From Petrosia ficiformis (lineage: Eukaryota > Porifera > Demospongiae > Haplosclerida > Petrosiidae): a stretch of DNA of 64,000 bases. A model generated the notes under the pieces. The model made no database searches. It was not told the DNA's origin and saw only the letters and a list, made by a program, of their open reading frames with translations. Position 1 is the stretch's first letter. Every line of letters begins with the position of its first letter. The translations under genes and the position numbers were made by a program. Positions 53,146 through 64,000 of this stretch are shown piece by piece. The stretch is from assembly GCA_947044365.1 (NCBI GenBank), contig OX345636.1, positions 47,656,896 through 47,720,895 of the forward strand. The letters are read 5' to 3'.

Positions 53146-56100
53146 ATGGACAACGTAATCTGCCTTGGTTGTGGAACTAATCTAACTGGTTGTTCTAGTA
53201 ACAGAAGATGCTTAAGAAGCGATGCATCGGCACACATTGTTCCACTTTGGAAAGCTCGCATTCAAAAGAAGGCTGATGACAAAAGTATTAGCATAGATGT
53301 TGATGAATTGTTGGGCCAGGATGCTGAAGAAACTGGTTACATGTGTAGAGTATGTTTCTGTGCTTTTGAAAGATTAGCAACATTAGTGTATAATTTAGAT
53401 TCAAACTTAAGCCATGCTATTGATGCAATTTGTAGTGGTGAATGTTTACCTAAGTCAAAACGAATGAAAACCACTAGTACTAGAGCAAAATTAACCACAA
53501 ATTTAACTGGTGACTTAATTGCTGCTTCACTCCTAGAAGGTGTCCAAAATAGTAACAAATGTCCTTGTGTTCAGGTTAGTTGGTAGATCTGAGCTATCTT
53601 TTGATTATGTAATCAAGTCATCTGATTATATAGGTAACGGTTGGTTCACGAAAAAAACAGTACAAATATGTGCTGACTCCTAAACGAAAAAAGATTGGTA
53701 AAGCCATTGCAAGAAGGAACATGACAAGGGCAGTTCATGAAGTGTTCCAGAATCCTGTGATGTATGCTCAAGTGTTAATTAAGCTTGGTATTGTTCTTAG
53801 AAAAGAACTGAAAGTAGTTTGTTCTGATAAGGTAAATTCTGTACTTCGATGCGGTAAAATTAAAGAGTTTACTTGGAGTGAGTCGAAACAAAATTTATCT
53901 GATCATGCTCCTACACTTTTAAGTATCCTCTATTCTTGTACCAAAACCAAAACACCACGAGCTCGTGACAACAGATTAGCAGTGATTGGCACAGTAGCAG
54001 CTATTTTGATGAAGTATCAGAATCCAACACTCAGCGTACTTCATAAGATCATATCCCTAATTTTATATGCTGGTCATTCATCAGCACAGGTAATAAGAGT
54101 GATAAGCACTATGTATTTCTCAAAGTAACTTTGTGTAATTATATAAAATAGGTATATAGCAGACTGAATGCAATTGGTCTATCAATGTCTCATAAGTCAG
54201 AGTAATACGTCTGGTAACAGAGCTGGGAAGAAATCATGACAGGAAGGTGTTACAATGGAAGGATCAACTTCAAGCATCTCTTCCAGATTGCAAGGCAAGA
54301 CTACAATACATTTTTGTATACATACTATATCTTGACTATTATTGTTACAGGATGTAACCAGTGATCTACAAGTACAACAGGTTAACTCACTGTTATCGTT
54401 CTCTGATGAAGAGGGTGATGATATTAGCCAGTCAGAATCAGATCAATCAGAAATTACTGAAATTGATGATGTTAGTGAAAACGAGAGCCTGGAAGACCTA
54501 TCCTCTGATTCAGAAAGCGAATGCAACAGTACAGAAGGTGAATATATGGATATTGATGATCAATCGCAACATCGAATTTTGCCAGATGTTCCAACAGCAG
54601 TTGATGAAATATCTGACAAAACTACAAAGTTCACTGGATCAGATCCTCCATGTCAGTCGTATCATAGCTACAAGTTGGTAGGTGATAATATTGATTTGAG
54701 TATTAAGCCTAGATACATGAGATATGACCGATTAAAGCATCAGTCACTTCACTATTTTCACATGTATGCAGTCCAGAACAGAATCAATGTTAGTGACCTA
54801 TGTAGACAGAGAAAGGGAACACCACCAGTTCCAATAAGTGAAATTGCCAGTTCCCTTCTTCCATCAAACGCTGATGATGATGTACTTCATGAAAACTTTG
54901 CAATATTCATTGCTCGTACGCTTGTGGATCACCTAAGTTTCTTCTCTGTAACCTTCAGTGGTATTTCAATACATCACAGTCCCCATAAATATGCTAAGGA
55001 AATGTTGCATAAATCTTTTGTGGTTAGTAATATAATTATCACATGCATGTACGTGTTTAATTCATATTTTATATAATAGGTTCCTTTAGGTATCTCGACA
55101 AAGAATGAGAATAAATCCAGTGAAATGGTTGATATTATGCACCACATTCACAAATATGTTCCTCTTTGTTCGTATTCTGAAAAAGAAGATGTAATAGGTT
55201 TAGATGAAGCTGTTGATGTCCCCAAAGCAAATATTCATACAATTCAATTTGGTGGTGACCAGTTGACTGCTTGTATGCTTGTAGAGCACAATGTGCAAAA
55301 AAGGTAATGGCCAATGGGAATGATCCAATACAGAGGTTAGAAGGACTCATGCCAACAGTGGAAGACTGGCATACCAAAGTTGCATTACTTGAGGTAAATA
55401 CGATTTTATATATTATAATTATATAATATGCATGGATACAAGATCTATTATTATGTTAATTTATTTTTCATGCTTAATAGATAATTTGGAAATATTTTTA
55501 CTCAGTAAAGTCATCAACTGAGCATGGTACGTTGTTTCAAATTCGAAATCTTCTCCACCATTCTAACGTCAGAATACATCCGGGAAAGGACTTCAATGCT
55601 AGTGAAGATTTTTAAACTATAGTTGTGAAGTCCATGATCATTACTGCAGCTTGTAAAGTTCTTGGAATGTCAAGTACTTCTGATAATCCCCAAGAAAGCG
55701 TAGTTCCATACTCAACTTGGCTTGAAGCAACTGATGCTGAAAGGAAAGCATTACTGATTTCAGTGTCAAAAAAGACAGTTAGCGATTCTGTACTTTTCTG
55801 TTTTACAATTCCTTGTTTAAGATCTCAAGATAAAGTAATGGAATATTCAAAATTCTTATTGGGATTAGCATGTTTCTACATGGAATTTAGTGATGGCATA
55901 CGACAAGGTGATGGCACACGTGTGTTAAGATGTTGGCGATATAATATTATGCTTCCAATATTTCATAGCTCCCGACGTACTAATTATCGAAATGAGGCCA
56001 TCCTGCTGCTCTATCAGCATGACTTCTTGCTTTCTCCAGCAGATGCAGAAACATTGATATGGAATAGATTTATTAATGTGCATGGGAAACCTGGGTGCAA

Positions 56101-56464
56101 CATCCCACAAGATTTGCATATGGAGCATTTAAATAGGATTGTTAAAGAAACAGTGAAAGGATTAGGTTCTAACAAGACAGCTAAGGCCATATGCAGAGTT
56201 GCTAGAGCACTAGGAACAATTGCTCCAGTGTTAGACAATTTTGATACAGTTAACAATACAGCTCATCAACATAGTAGTCATTCTGTTGTATCAGCAGATA
56301 GAGATATACAAGTTGTATTGAAAGATCTTTTAAAGTACAATATCTTTGAGTGTGTTGAACCTCGATCACATACCACATACTCAAACCCTAAAGATGTTCT
56401 TAGCTGCATGAATCTTCATGATTGGATCAAATCAAAAATACCCAAACTTCATCATACACATTAA
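53146..56464 (+). pseudogene. DUF6589-like putative transposase of the 5.3-kb element
   Basis: Exons 53146-53574, 53634-54089, 54152-54294 (GC donor), 54351-55022, 55080-55393 and 55481-56464. The N-terminus has CLGCGTNLTGC and MCRVCFCAF zinc-binding pairs, followed by a basic region, an acidic Ser/Asp/Glu stretch (about 54400-54560) and a long C-terminal domain with LGGDQ-like GGDQLTAC, LEGLMPTVEDWHTK and DLHMEHLNRIVKETVKGLG, the signature of DUF6589-type proteins. Lesions: a 2-bp insertion after SMSHKS (about 54200), a shift in the A-run at 55297, and TAA at 55612. Start ATG 53146 lies within the first exon frame. Catalytic mechanism unknown. Confidence 0.7.
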
Positions 56465-56540
56465 AAATACTTTGTTATATATTATGTTTAATGAAATGAT
56501 TATCCTCAAACAATTATATATACTATTAATATAACAATAA

Positions 56541-58130
56541 TTAAACAAAAACAAACCTACTTTGATTAATGGAACATTTTTGACATACACATTTACTCAT
56601 ACAAATGTCACAGCACAGACACAATCTATGTAGAATGATGTGTTCAAAACCAGCAAATCCTTTGAATAATACTTTACGACGACATACACTTGTATTTTCC
56701 ATGTACTGCAGCATTGCATTATCTACATATCGTTTGCACCCTTTCATTTTCAGTAAAACTGCACAAGTAGGTTGCTCATCCCTCCCTCCTCTCCCAGTTT
56801 CTTGTATGTATGATTCTGCATCATCAGAAGGTCCTACATGGATTATCTGCTGTACATCATCACAGTTTATCCCCATACCAAATGCAATGAGAGGAGAGTT
56901 CTCAGTAAATGACTTAATAATCTGTTCTTTCACAGATTCATCAGTTGCACTGGTGAACATTTCCACAAGTCTGAACCTTGACAAGTCTGGTGCACCTTTT
57001 GGTTCTGTGAATTCCTTTCCCATATGGCTTCTGAAATGCAGGTAAATATCAGCACATTCTTCATACCGCCTGCAGTATATAATTGTACGTGGGAAATTTA
57101 CTCGGTTTCTCAGCAGTTTCTCCAAAACAGGGGCAAAGGTTACATCAATAGATACAAAAGATGCCACGCATAACATTAAATTCTGTTTACAGGGTGACAG
57201 AATTACTCTTACTGGATCTTTCATTGACAAAAGGCGTTCCACTGACATTCTCACATCACAACTGGCAGTTGCAGTTAAAGCCATTACTCTGACTCCTTCA
57301 CGTAAAATACTACGAACCTCCCCGACACGTAACAAACTCTCTCGAAAGGTATCTCCCCTGTTAATATGAGAATATAATTTAAAACAATTACTATATTACA
57401 ACTGTTGTAACTATAATACACTGCATACCATTTTTTCACACAGTGAGCCTCATCGATAACAAATGCACATAGTCTCTTTTGGTATGTATCTCCACCAAGA
57501 AGATGCCGCCAATGTCTACTGAGTAGTAGTTCTGGTGTAAAATACACAAGCTGAAAATATCCTTCAGTGACTTTAGATTTGATCTCTTTATCATCCATAT
57601 CACCACATATGCATGCACATCTTAAGCCTCTCAATCGCCATCCTTCAACCTGAAGATCATAAATATTTCTGATTATGAAACTTTACTATAATTTATAATT
57701 ATATAATAATTGTTTATAATACAATAATATATAATTATCATATATAATTACATCTAACTGTTATAATTATGTGATGAAAAGATACTTGTTTTACATTGTA
57801 TCTTGTAGTAGTCTCATAGTGTTTTTGTATTATGTAACCTATTATTTAGTCTTGTCATTGTTCTATAACAATATTATCTATTATTATTATATCAGATCAG
57901 ATCATTAATTAGCATACCTGATCTTTCATTATAGCTGTGAGAGGAGTGATCACAACAACAACAGAATCTTTCCTACCCAGCAAACTATTAAAGGCAAATG
58001 GCAAACAAGCGTAGCATAGTGATTTGCCAAATCCTGTAGGAAGGATTGCAAATACATCTCTTCCCTTCAAAAAACTCGTCACTACTTCCAACTGTTTTGC
58101 TATTCTATTGCTGTTCTCACTGCCAAACAC
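56541..58130 (-). pseudogene. RecQ-like SF2 helicase of the 5.3-kb element
   Basis: Exons 57918-58130, 57429-57649 and 56541-57357 on the minus strand. Motif I AILPTGFGKSLCY, motif Ia VVVITPLTAIMKDQ, motif II VIDEAHCVKKW, motif III ALTATAS and motif VI QETGRGGRD are intact. The segment before motif V is shortened (SPLIAFGMGINC), as if about six residues expected between SPL and AFGMG are missing. A Cys-rich tail (CLCCDICMSKCVC) follows, like the RecQ zinc region. It is convergent with the DUF6589-like gene inside the same element, ends 76 bp apart. Probably a transposition accessory helicase. Confidence 0.8.
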
Positions 58131-58402
58131 CTTCTATTAATTGAATATCCACGCCCACGCCTTCTATTAATTGGAAACATTCCTGCCAACTCGTACTCCA
58201 TCTTTATTCCGCTATCTGTGACTTGTGGTTGAACAACTTAATCTGATTGGCCTGCAATATATCTGCAGAGTCCACAACTAGTGAATATGCGTGTCCCCAG
58301 ACCCTCCGCCTTATGGAGCGCCTCTTACCGCGAGGATCTGGCTTGTCAGACTATAATCGATTACAAATTACAAATTAGCTATTTATGTATTTTCTTCAAT
58401 AG

Positions 58403-61052
58403 CTCATGGGGAAGCTTTTGAACCAGTACAAGGTATGTACATTGTAGAACAAGCTCTCTAGTTGGAACACAATGTGTCTGGTTATTAATAAAAGAAGCAC
58501 AGACTCCACCTCAACAACAAGAACTGGACATCTCTCAACAAAGCACTACAAGTGATGTCTCGCGGGAAGACAGTAACAACAGTAGTACTAGTAGTCCTGT
58601 TGTTAGATGCCCTTGTGGATATAATGAGGTATAATTTGTGTTCTTGTAAGTGCATACTGTACTCGTTATTTGTAATGTGTACCTGTGCTAGTATAGGATG
58701 AAGAGCTAATGATATTGTGTGGTTTGTGCGATCAGTGGCAACATGGTGCCTGTTTTGGAATGACCCAACAATCTCATGTCCCCGAACTACATGTTTGTGA
58801 CGTTCGTGTAACCAAGGTGAATATATTAAAAGGTTATAGTCTTTTCCGTGGGCGGATGCAATCTGGTTCAATTCTGTATCTTTTGGAAGCCACACCAACC
58901 CGGGGGTATAATTATTGGGCCTAAATGTTTTCACTGATAGTTTATTGTCAGAAACAAAGTTAAAAGCTAAACACGGCCCACGGGTGGTGGGTGGGAAACA
59001 ATGGCGGGGTAACTGTAGTTGCTCTCTGAGAAAGATCGGAGTTTGATAGTGTCTAGAAAGGTAAATTTTATGGTTTCAGTGAAAAGCCACAGAATTCAGC
59101 TTTCTTCAGCCTCTTGTAACTATAAAAGTAAAATGAATTTGCAGAAAACGGCTTCGTAACTTTTCTCAAAATACATTGTACTTGGTGCACACCATGTATG
59201 GTGGGCATGGCTTTCGTGGTTTTGTACTTATGTTAATTGGAAAAATGGAGATTTCAGCTGGTTTTCCCCAATTACAGGACACTATAAAGACGATTAGAAG
59301 ATATGAAGGTTGGTATTACATCCAATTTTACTCATATTATATTATATTGTATTTTGAAAGTGATTGGAGTCGCATCCGCCCACTCCCTAGTACCACCTTA
59401 AGTCATACACCAGTAAATACATTGTTTCCATGGATGTATAACAGCTTTCCTTTAATACTGTATAATCCTTTTCAGTGTTCACATCCTTGTACTGATCCAA
59501 ACTTGCCCAAGCTGGACTTTCTTCAACTACAAACACACTGCTTGTGGAGAAGAGCTTTGGTGTGTCTCATTGAATGAGTGAGTTTCTTGTGTTGTCAAAA
59601 AAACTGCAATAGTTTTTCAGCAAAAAGTTGAATGCCTTCGTTGTCTGCACTGACTACAATTCATTATTTACTCTGCTTTAATAGAAAACTTTCCCACTAG
59701 ATATAGATGTTACAGTGGCTCAAGGACTGATTAATCGGCTTGAGAAAGAAGAATACATCAAAGCACCTTCAAAAGGACAAGGGCACAGTAGTGTTGATGC
59801 TTGTAAATACCTTCTATAACACTTTTATTCTTCTTAGACGCTCACACTATAAATCTGTTCAAAAAGATTTGATCAAGGAGAAAGCCTTTCCTAAATATTT
59901 TCTCCTTACATCTACTGACACTCCTCAACATGACAGCAAATCACATAAAAATGAAGAAGAAAACATTGTAATTTAAGTAATTGTTCGAATTATTAAAAAA
60001 AAGATGACCTTTAGACTTCTCAGCATTCAAGCATTAACAATTTAACACAAAGGTCTTCTTCCATGAATATCAGCACACAAGAACTAAAGGTACAGCTAGC
60101 TAATGTAAATAAAATATTACATGACTATAATATAAAGAGTTTTGATTCCCAATTTAAATATTCTTTTATTACTTTTACAAACTTTAGAATGTTTAAATAT
60201 TTTTTCATAGCCATCAACAAGTATGAAGAACGAGAAAGAAAATGTGGGGAGTAAGTTGAGGTGTTCACCAAGTTTAGCTAAAAGAGCAAGAAATGCCGAC
60301 TACAATGTTGAGTTTGACATATTAGAGTCAAGAGATGACAGGAGAGAGAAAAAGAAAACGATGAAGAGCAAGTATTGCATCACGATTAGCTACTAATTTC
60401 TTTATCAAAACAATACTATGTGTTTGAAACACATCTAAAAAACCTATTATTCCAAAATTTCTAGGGGGAAATAAAGCCTGGGTCTAGGGATTTTTAGGGA
60501 AATTTTTGAGCAAGTCCTAGGGAATTGTGTCTGGAGACACTGCTCTGGGTTACAAAACTATAACACTATCATTTTTATAAGGTTGTAATTTTACAACTTC
60601 CTGTTAATTTTCAGAGAGAAAGTACCACACCTGCTTAATTGATAGAATACTGATAGAATTGCTCACTTGCACCATTGGGTCTTGGTGTTACCACCCCCAA
60701 ACTACTGTAGATTACGAGAGTATACCAATGTGATGGCAGAATGTCAGAATTCTATTGTTCAAAACGCCCACGCTTTGTTGGATGTGGTCTAGCGTTCAAC
60801 CTTTGATGTTACTTTGAAGTTAGCTTAGAGCACTTAAAAAAAAAAGTACAAGGAGTATATAGCACATTTGATGCATCTGTGATATAGATACTTGGTTTGT
60901 TGACCACACCCATGATAACATATAGCACCCAATGGCTAGTGACAGCTTTTCTTCACTGAACATCTTTCAGTTCCAGTTCTTCTGAGATAGATAGTGTATT
61001 GAGTCGATTAAGATCTCCTAAACCAGAAATCTCTAGGAAGCATAGAGTGTAA
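58403..61052 (+). pseudogene. HORMAD/Hop1-like C-terminal region (PHD, winged helix, tail) without HORMA domain
   Basis: Exons read on the plus strand: 58403-58432, 58495-58628, 58697-58816 (CPCGYNEDEELMILCGLCDQ, WQHGACFGM), 59476 to about 59562 (CTDPN, CLWRRAL), about 59684-59812 (KTFPLDIDVTVAQGLINRLE), 60211-60369 (Lys/Arg-rich) and 60971-61052 (DSVLSRLRSPKPEISRKHRV, stop). PHD plus winged-helix followed by a basic tail is the chromatin-binding half of meiotic HORMA proteins. The last PHD ligand is Arg (VCDVR), and one junction near 59850 does not stay in frame. No HORMA-domain exons lie upstream; the 5.3-kb transposon abuts the first exon. It may be a decayed paralogue. Confidence 0.55.
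60575..60860 (-). repeat. inverted diverged copy of part of the 15.6-16.4 kb TIR element
   Basis: The reverse complement shares AAAGT...CTAAGCTAACTTCAAA, CGCTAGACCACATCCAAC and TAATCTACAGTA with 16035-16310. It lies in an intron of the HORMAD-like gene and has no coding content. Confidence 0.65.
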
Positions 61053-61121
61053 CTGAATCTACCTATGTGAGTTTTGAAATTTTAAACAAATCATGATTTA
61101 TACACACAAACTGTTGTAACA

Positions 61122-61374
61122 TCAATCAATATTCAACAAATGTTGATGCCATTTTTTAATAACATGTTGAGTTTCCACTTCACTCTTGCTTGGATGCCAC
61201 AAGTTACCAAGAATTCTCTCCATGTTACAAACTTTAACCGAGTGACTGGGTATACATACTGTTCCACTGGATATCAAACTATCTCTTAAATGGAATAAGT
61301 TAATAGCTTCACTTGTTTCTTTTCTTGGGGTTTTAGCTGACAATTCAGCCATTGATGCTTCATATGCTAAAGAT
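61122..61374 (-). CDS. last exon of an unrecognised minus-strand gene
   Basis: A good acceptor (TTTCATTTCAG) precedes an open frame beginning SLAYEASMAELSAKTPRK and ending WHQHLLNID with a stop. The composition looks coding (EAINLFHLRDSLISSGTVCI), but I recognise no domain. It ends about 70 bp from the convergent HORMAD-like tail. Upstream exons were not found in the remaining window and may lie beyond it. Confidence 0.45.
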
Positions 61375-61998
61375 CTGAAATGAAAAAAAAAATGAAGTCA
61401 TCAATGTAGCTTGATCCTTAGGTTCCTGTCATAACCTTAAACATTTATACAAAGGTTGGGGGATTTCCTCAAGACTCATTCAACTAGGTGAAATATTTTT
61501 ACAGCCATCCCTATGTTTGCTAACATGTACATGTATATATAAATTCATCTACATAGTTTATAATTACACACATGTACTGTAAACTGTGTCAGCCAAAAGG
61601 GTCAGACACTTATGCACATGGAAATGATTATTATATAATGATAATTAATCTAGTTGTACATAAAGAATGTATATGTGTATAATACTACATGTATATAAGA
61701 GTTTAGTTCAATGAAACATACATGCACATGTAGAGTATAGAAAGATATGAGAGAGCTAAAGTTGCCTCCTAATAAAGATGGATATTATAAGTTATAACTA
61801 TTACTATAGAAATTATATTTCCCTAGTAGCTACTACACGTAAATCACACATAATTATACTATTAGTAATATAATTGTGTGTAGTAGTTACTAGCTAAATA
61901 TAATTTTTATATATACATAGGAAGTTGTTGTGAAGCCCAACCCAGCAACCCCCTTGAGTAGCCCAAGCTGATGGAATCATACTACCTTCCGAAATATC

Positions 61999-62415
61999 CA
62001 GATATCAAATACTGTCAAACTATGTACATGTATTAGTGTAGTATGGAAATCAAACTACAGCAGATATCAAATACTGTCAAACTATGTACATGTACTAGCG
62101 TAGTATGGAAATCAAACTACAGCAGATATCAAATACTGTCAAACTATGTACATGTACTACTGTAGTATGGAAATCAAACTACAGCAGATATCAAATACTG
62201 TCAAACTACATGTACTAGTGTAGTATGTAAATCAAACTACAGCAGATATCAAATACTGTCAAACTACATGTACTAGTGTAGTATGTAAATCAAACTACAG
62301 CAGATATCAAATACTGTCAAACTACATGTACTAGTGTAGTATGTAAATCAAACTACAGCAGATATCAAATACTGTCAAACTACATGTACTAGTGTAGTAT
62401 GTAAATCAAACTACA
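61999..62415. repeat. minisatellite, about 56-62-bp unit, seven copies
   Basis: The unit is CAGATATCAAATACTGTCAA, ACTA(TGTA)CATGTACTAGTG, TAGTATG(G/T)AAATCAAACTA. The first three units are longer by an ATGT insertion; the last four are almost identical, so array growth there is recent. Confidence 0.93.
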
Positions 62416-62759
62416 GCAAGAGTAATTAATTACTCTACAGTGTATAGTGACTTAAAATACTACTGCCACCATGTTTTACAATGCACAATATATACATGTA
62501 TTACACAATGGTCTTTTGATTTACTTATAATATACATGTATGTAAGGATGTGCGATAATATCGATAATATTATAGTGATATTTTCATCACTGAAGTAATT
62601 ATCATTATAAGCATTATCAGGAATCTATATCGCAATATAGTTATAATATTTATTATTATAATTATTATTGCTTGACACATGCGTTCATGTGTGTGCAGTT
62701 CAGTCTGTACGGCTAGCAAGGAAGTTGAAGAATAGCATGATCTGTTGTCTCCACTTGTA

Positions 62760-63128
62760 GGACCCCAAAGCAAAATCTAGCAGTTATTCGGATTCAAGGT
62801 CAACAAAGAGGTAATTTGTCATTTGTGTAAGAGGGATTTGCCTTACGATGGCAACATGACTAATCTCCTTTATCATTTGTGGATTTGCTACATTGAGGAA
62901 CACAAAGCTTTAAAGTATCGTGATTATCATGATAAACTTTATATGATAATTGGGACAGAAAATGTTGATGATACACATCCTTACATGTATGTTCTTCAAT
63001 CAGTATTAAAGATGACCACACTATCATTTGTTCACTGCGTGAGGCAATTTTGTGGCAATGCAGAAATACACCTTCCTCGTGGTGATTTACCCATGACCCC
63101 AGTCTACTGTAATTTGACCTTTGCTTAA
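62760..63128 (+). pseudogene. BED zinc-finger fragment, hAT-transposase type
   Basis: The frame reads EVICHLCKRDLPY, NMTNLLYHLW and EEHKALKYRDYHD, matching a BED finger (C-x2-C ... N-L-x-x-H-L ... H). After it the frame continues 60 residues to a stop with no DDE core. An initiating Met is not obvious before the finger. It is most likely the 5' remnant of a hAT-type (ZBED) transposase. Confidence 0.6.
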
Positions 63129-63709
63129 TTGTTGATGTTCAAACAACAACACATTTCGTTCATCCACATACATGTCTACATTTCTACTTTCAGTTATCAA
63201 GAACATACATGTAGTTATTAATCATGTTTGTGATAGAGACAAACTGTATTTTCTATAGATACATGTACATGATACTTCAAGATGCTCTTATGACATAATT
63301 AATGAGATACATATAAGCTAAATGGAAACTCCTATAACCAACCTCCAGTAAATACTTTTTATAGTCCACACACCCATTCCTATGATAGCTTTCCCATGGG
63401 TTCCAACTATATTATTATATACATGTACAGTATGTTTGTGTCATGTACATGTATGTGTTGTATATGTAGTTAAGGAAGTTGCATCGTTACAGGAATTGGT
63501 CAATATAAGATCCATTTTAAAAAACTTTAGGAATATATTTTATGTACATGTACATGTACATGTAGAAGTAGAAAAGCTATATTAGTTCTAGTAAACTTTC
63601 GCTACAAGCAACTTTCTCTGTAGAGCTTGAGCGCACATTCTTTTATGCACCACACCCACTAATTGACTGAGCTCCCAGAATGACAAAACTATCACATATG
63701 CACCACAAG

Positions 63710-63763
<54 letters not shown>

Positions 63764-64000
63764 GTATATAACTATATATACATGTATAATTATATACATT
63801 AATGATTAAACCCTGTGGAAAGAAATCATACGGATGGCCCTGCAGGCTGTAAAAAGAAGTACATGTATTTGTTGTTATTGAGTGTTTTAGCTACCTTCTT
63901 CAATTCCTACTTATCAGTTTCAGTTTTGCAAATGTTTAGTGAATACATTAATTATGTTATGATATGTACATGTACAATAAAATTTAATTACACTAACCTA
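63129..64000. repeat. AT-rich end of window with (TA)n tract
   Basis: No gene. An uninterrupted (TA)n run spans about 63713-63758. TACATGTA units are scattered around it. Confidence 0.7.

Larger units (their letters stand above)
53051..58355. mobile_element. 5.3-kb Academ-H-like DNA transposon (DUF6589-like gene plus RecQ-like helicase)
   Basis: The 9-bp direct repeat ATCGATTAC flanks it (53042-53050 and 58356-58364). Inverted repeats start CTGGGGACACGCATATTCAC (53055 on the left; 58300 going inward on the right). The right side has 55 further bases ending in TAGTCTGACAAGCCAGA (reverse strand), which the left side lacks, so the left terminus looks internally deleted. Two convergent multi-exon genes fill it. 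As I recall, Academ-H elements encode a helicase beside the transposase and make 9-10-bp duplications, which fits. Both genes carry lesions, so this copy is probably inactive. Confidence 0.82.

Overview
The window is animal nuclear DNA, most likely from a demosponge. It is AT-rich, its genes are split by short GT-AG introns, and its introns are full of the palindromic unit TACATGTA. The recognisable genes (TEX9, UBXN6, a RING/B-box/filamin/NHL TRIM protein, a HORMAD tail, an MGM101 homologue, a kelch protein and a large beta-helix membrane protein) fit an early-branching metazoan. Species assignment is inference from general appearance.

Layout: 0.76-2.78 kb is a 2,025-bp inverted-repeat transposon carrying a ubiquitin-protease-like (USP) gene with a PHD-like tail. 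3.7-7.2 kb is a single-exon beta-helix/multi-TM gene (+). 7.2-14.8 kb is intergenic repeat, including a decayed LINE with a hAT element inside it. 15.2-26.5 kb is TEX9 on the minus strand, with a Crypton-like recombinase and many MITEs in its introns. 26.6-47.7 kb is UBXN6 on the plus strand; the two start codons are about 130 bp apart, so they share a promoter region. UBXN6 has a duplicated N-terminal exon pair and an intact UBZ4-like finger. Its intron 4 holds an antisense TRIM gene, and a second copy of the 2,025-bp USP element sits in codon 5 of that TRIM gene. 48.7-50.3 kb is a nest of inserted elements beside a perfect 50-bp-arm palindrome. 50.6-51.9 kb is an incomplete MGM101-like gene (-). 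52.1-53.0 kb is a kelch gene (-). 53.05-58.36 kb is a 5.3-kb transposon encoding a decayed DUF6589-like protein and a RecQ-like helicase, convergent, with a 9-bp target duplication. 58.4-61.05 kb is a HORMAD-like PHD/winged-helix tail without a HORMA domain. 61.1-61.4 kb is the last exon of an unknown minus-strand gene. 62-64 kb has a minisatellite, a BED-finger fragment and simple repeats.

The most unusual signal is the USP-PHD element: two copies of equal length, each with its own 9-bp target duplication, one of which has disconnected a TRIM gene from its start codon. A second theme is a family of 9-bp-TSD elements with TAGTCT termini. Its large member (53-58 kb) carries coding genes, and its small members lie at 25.7 kb and 48.9 kb.
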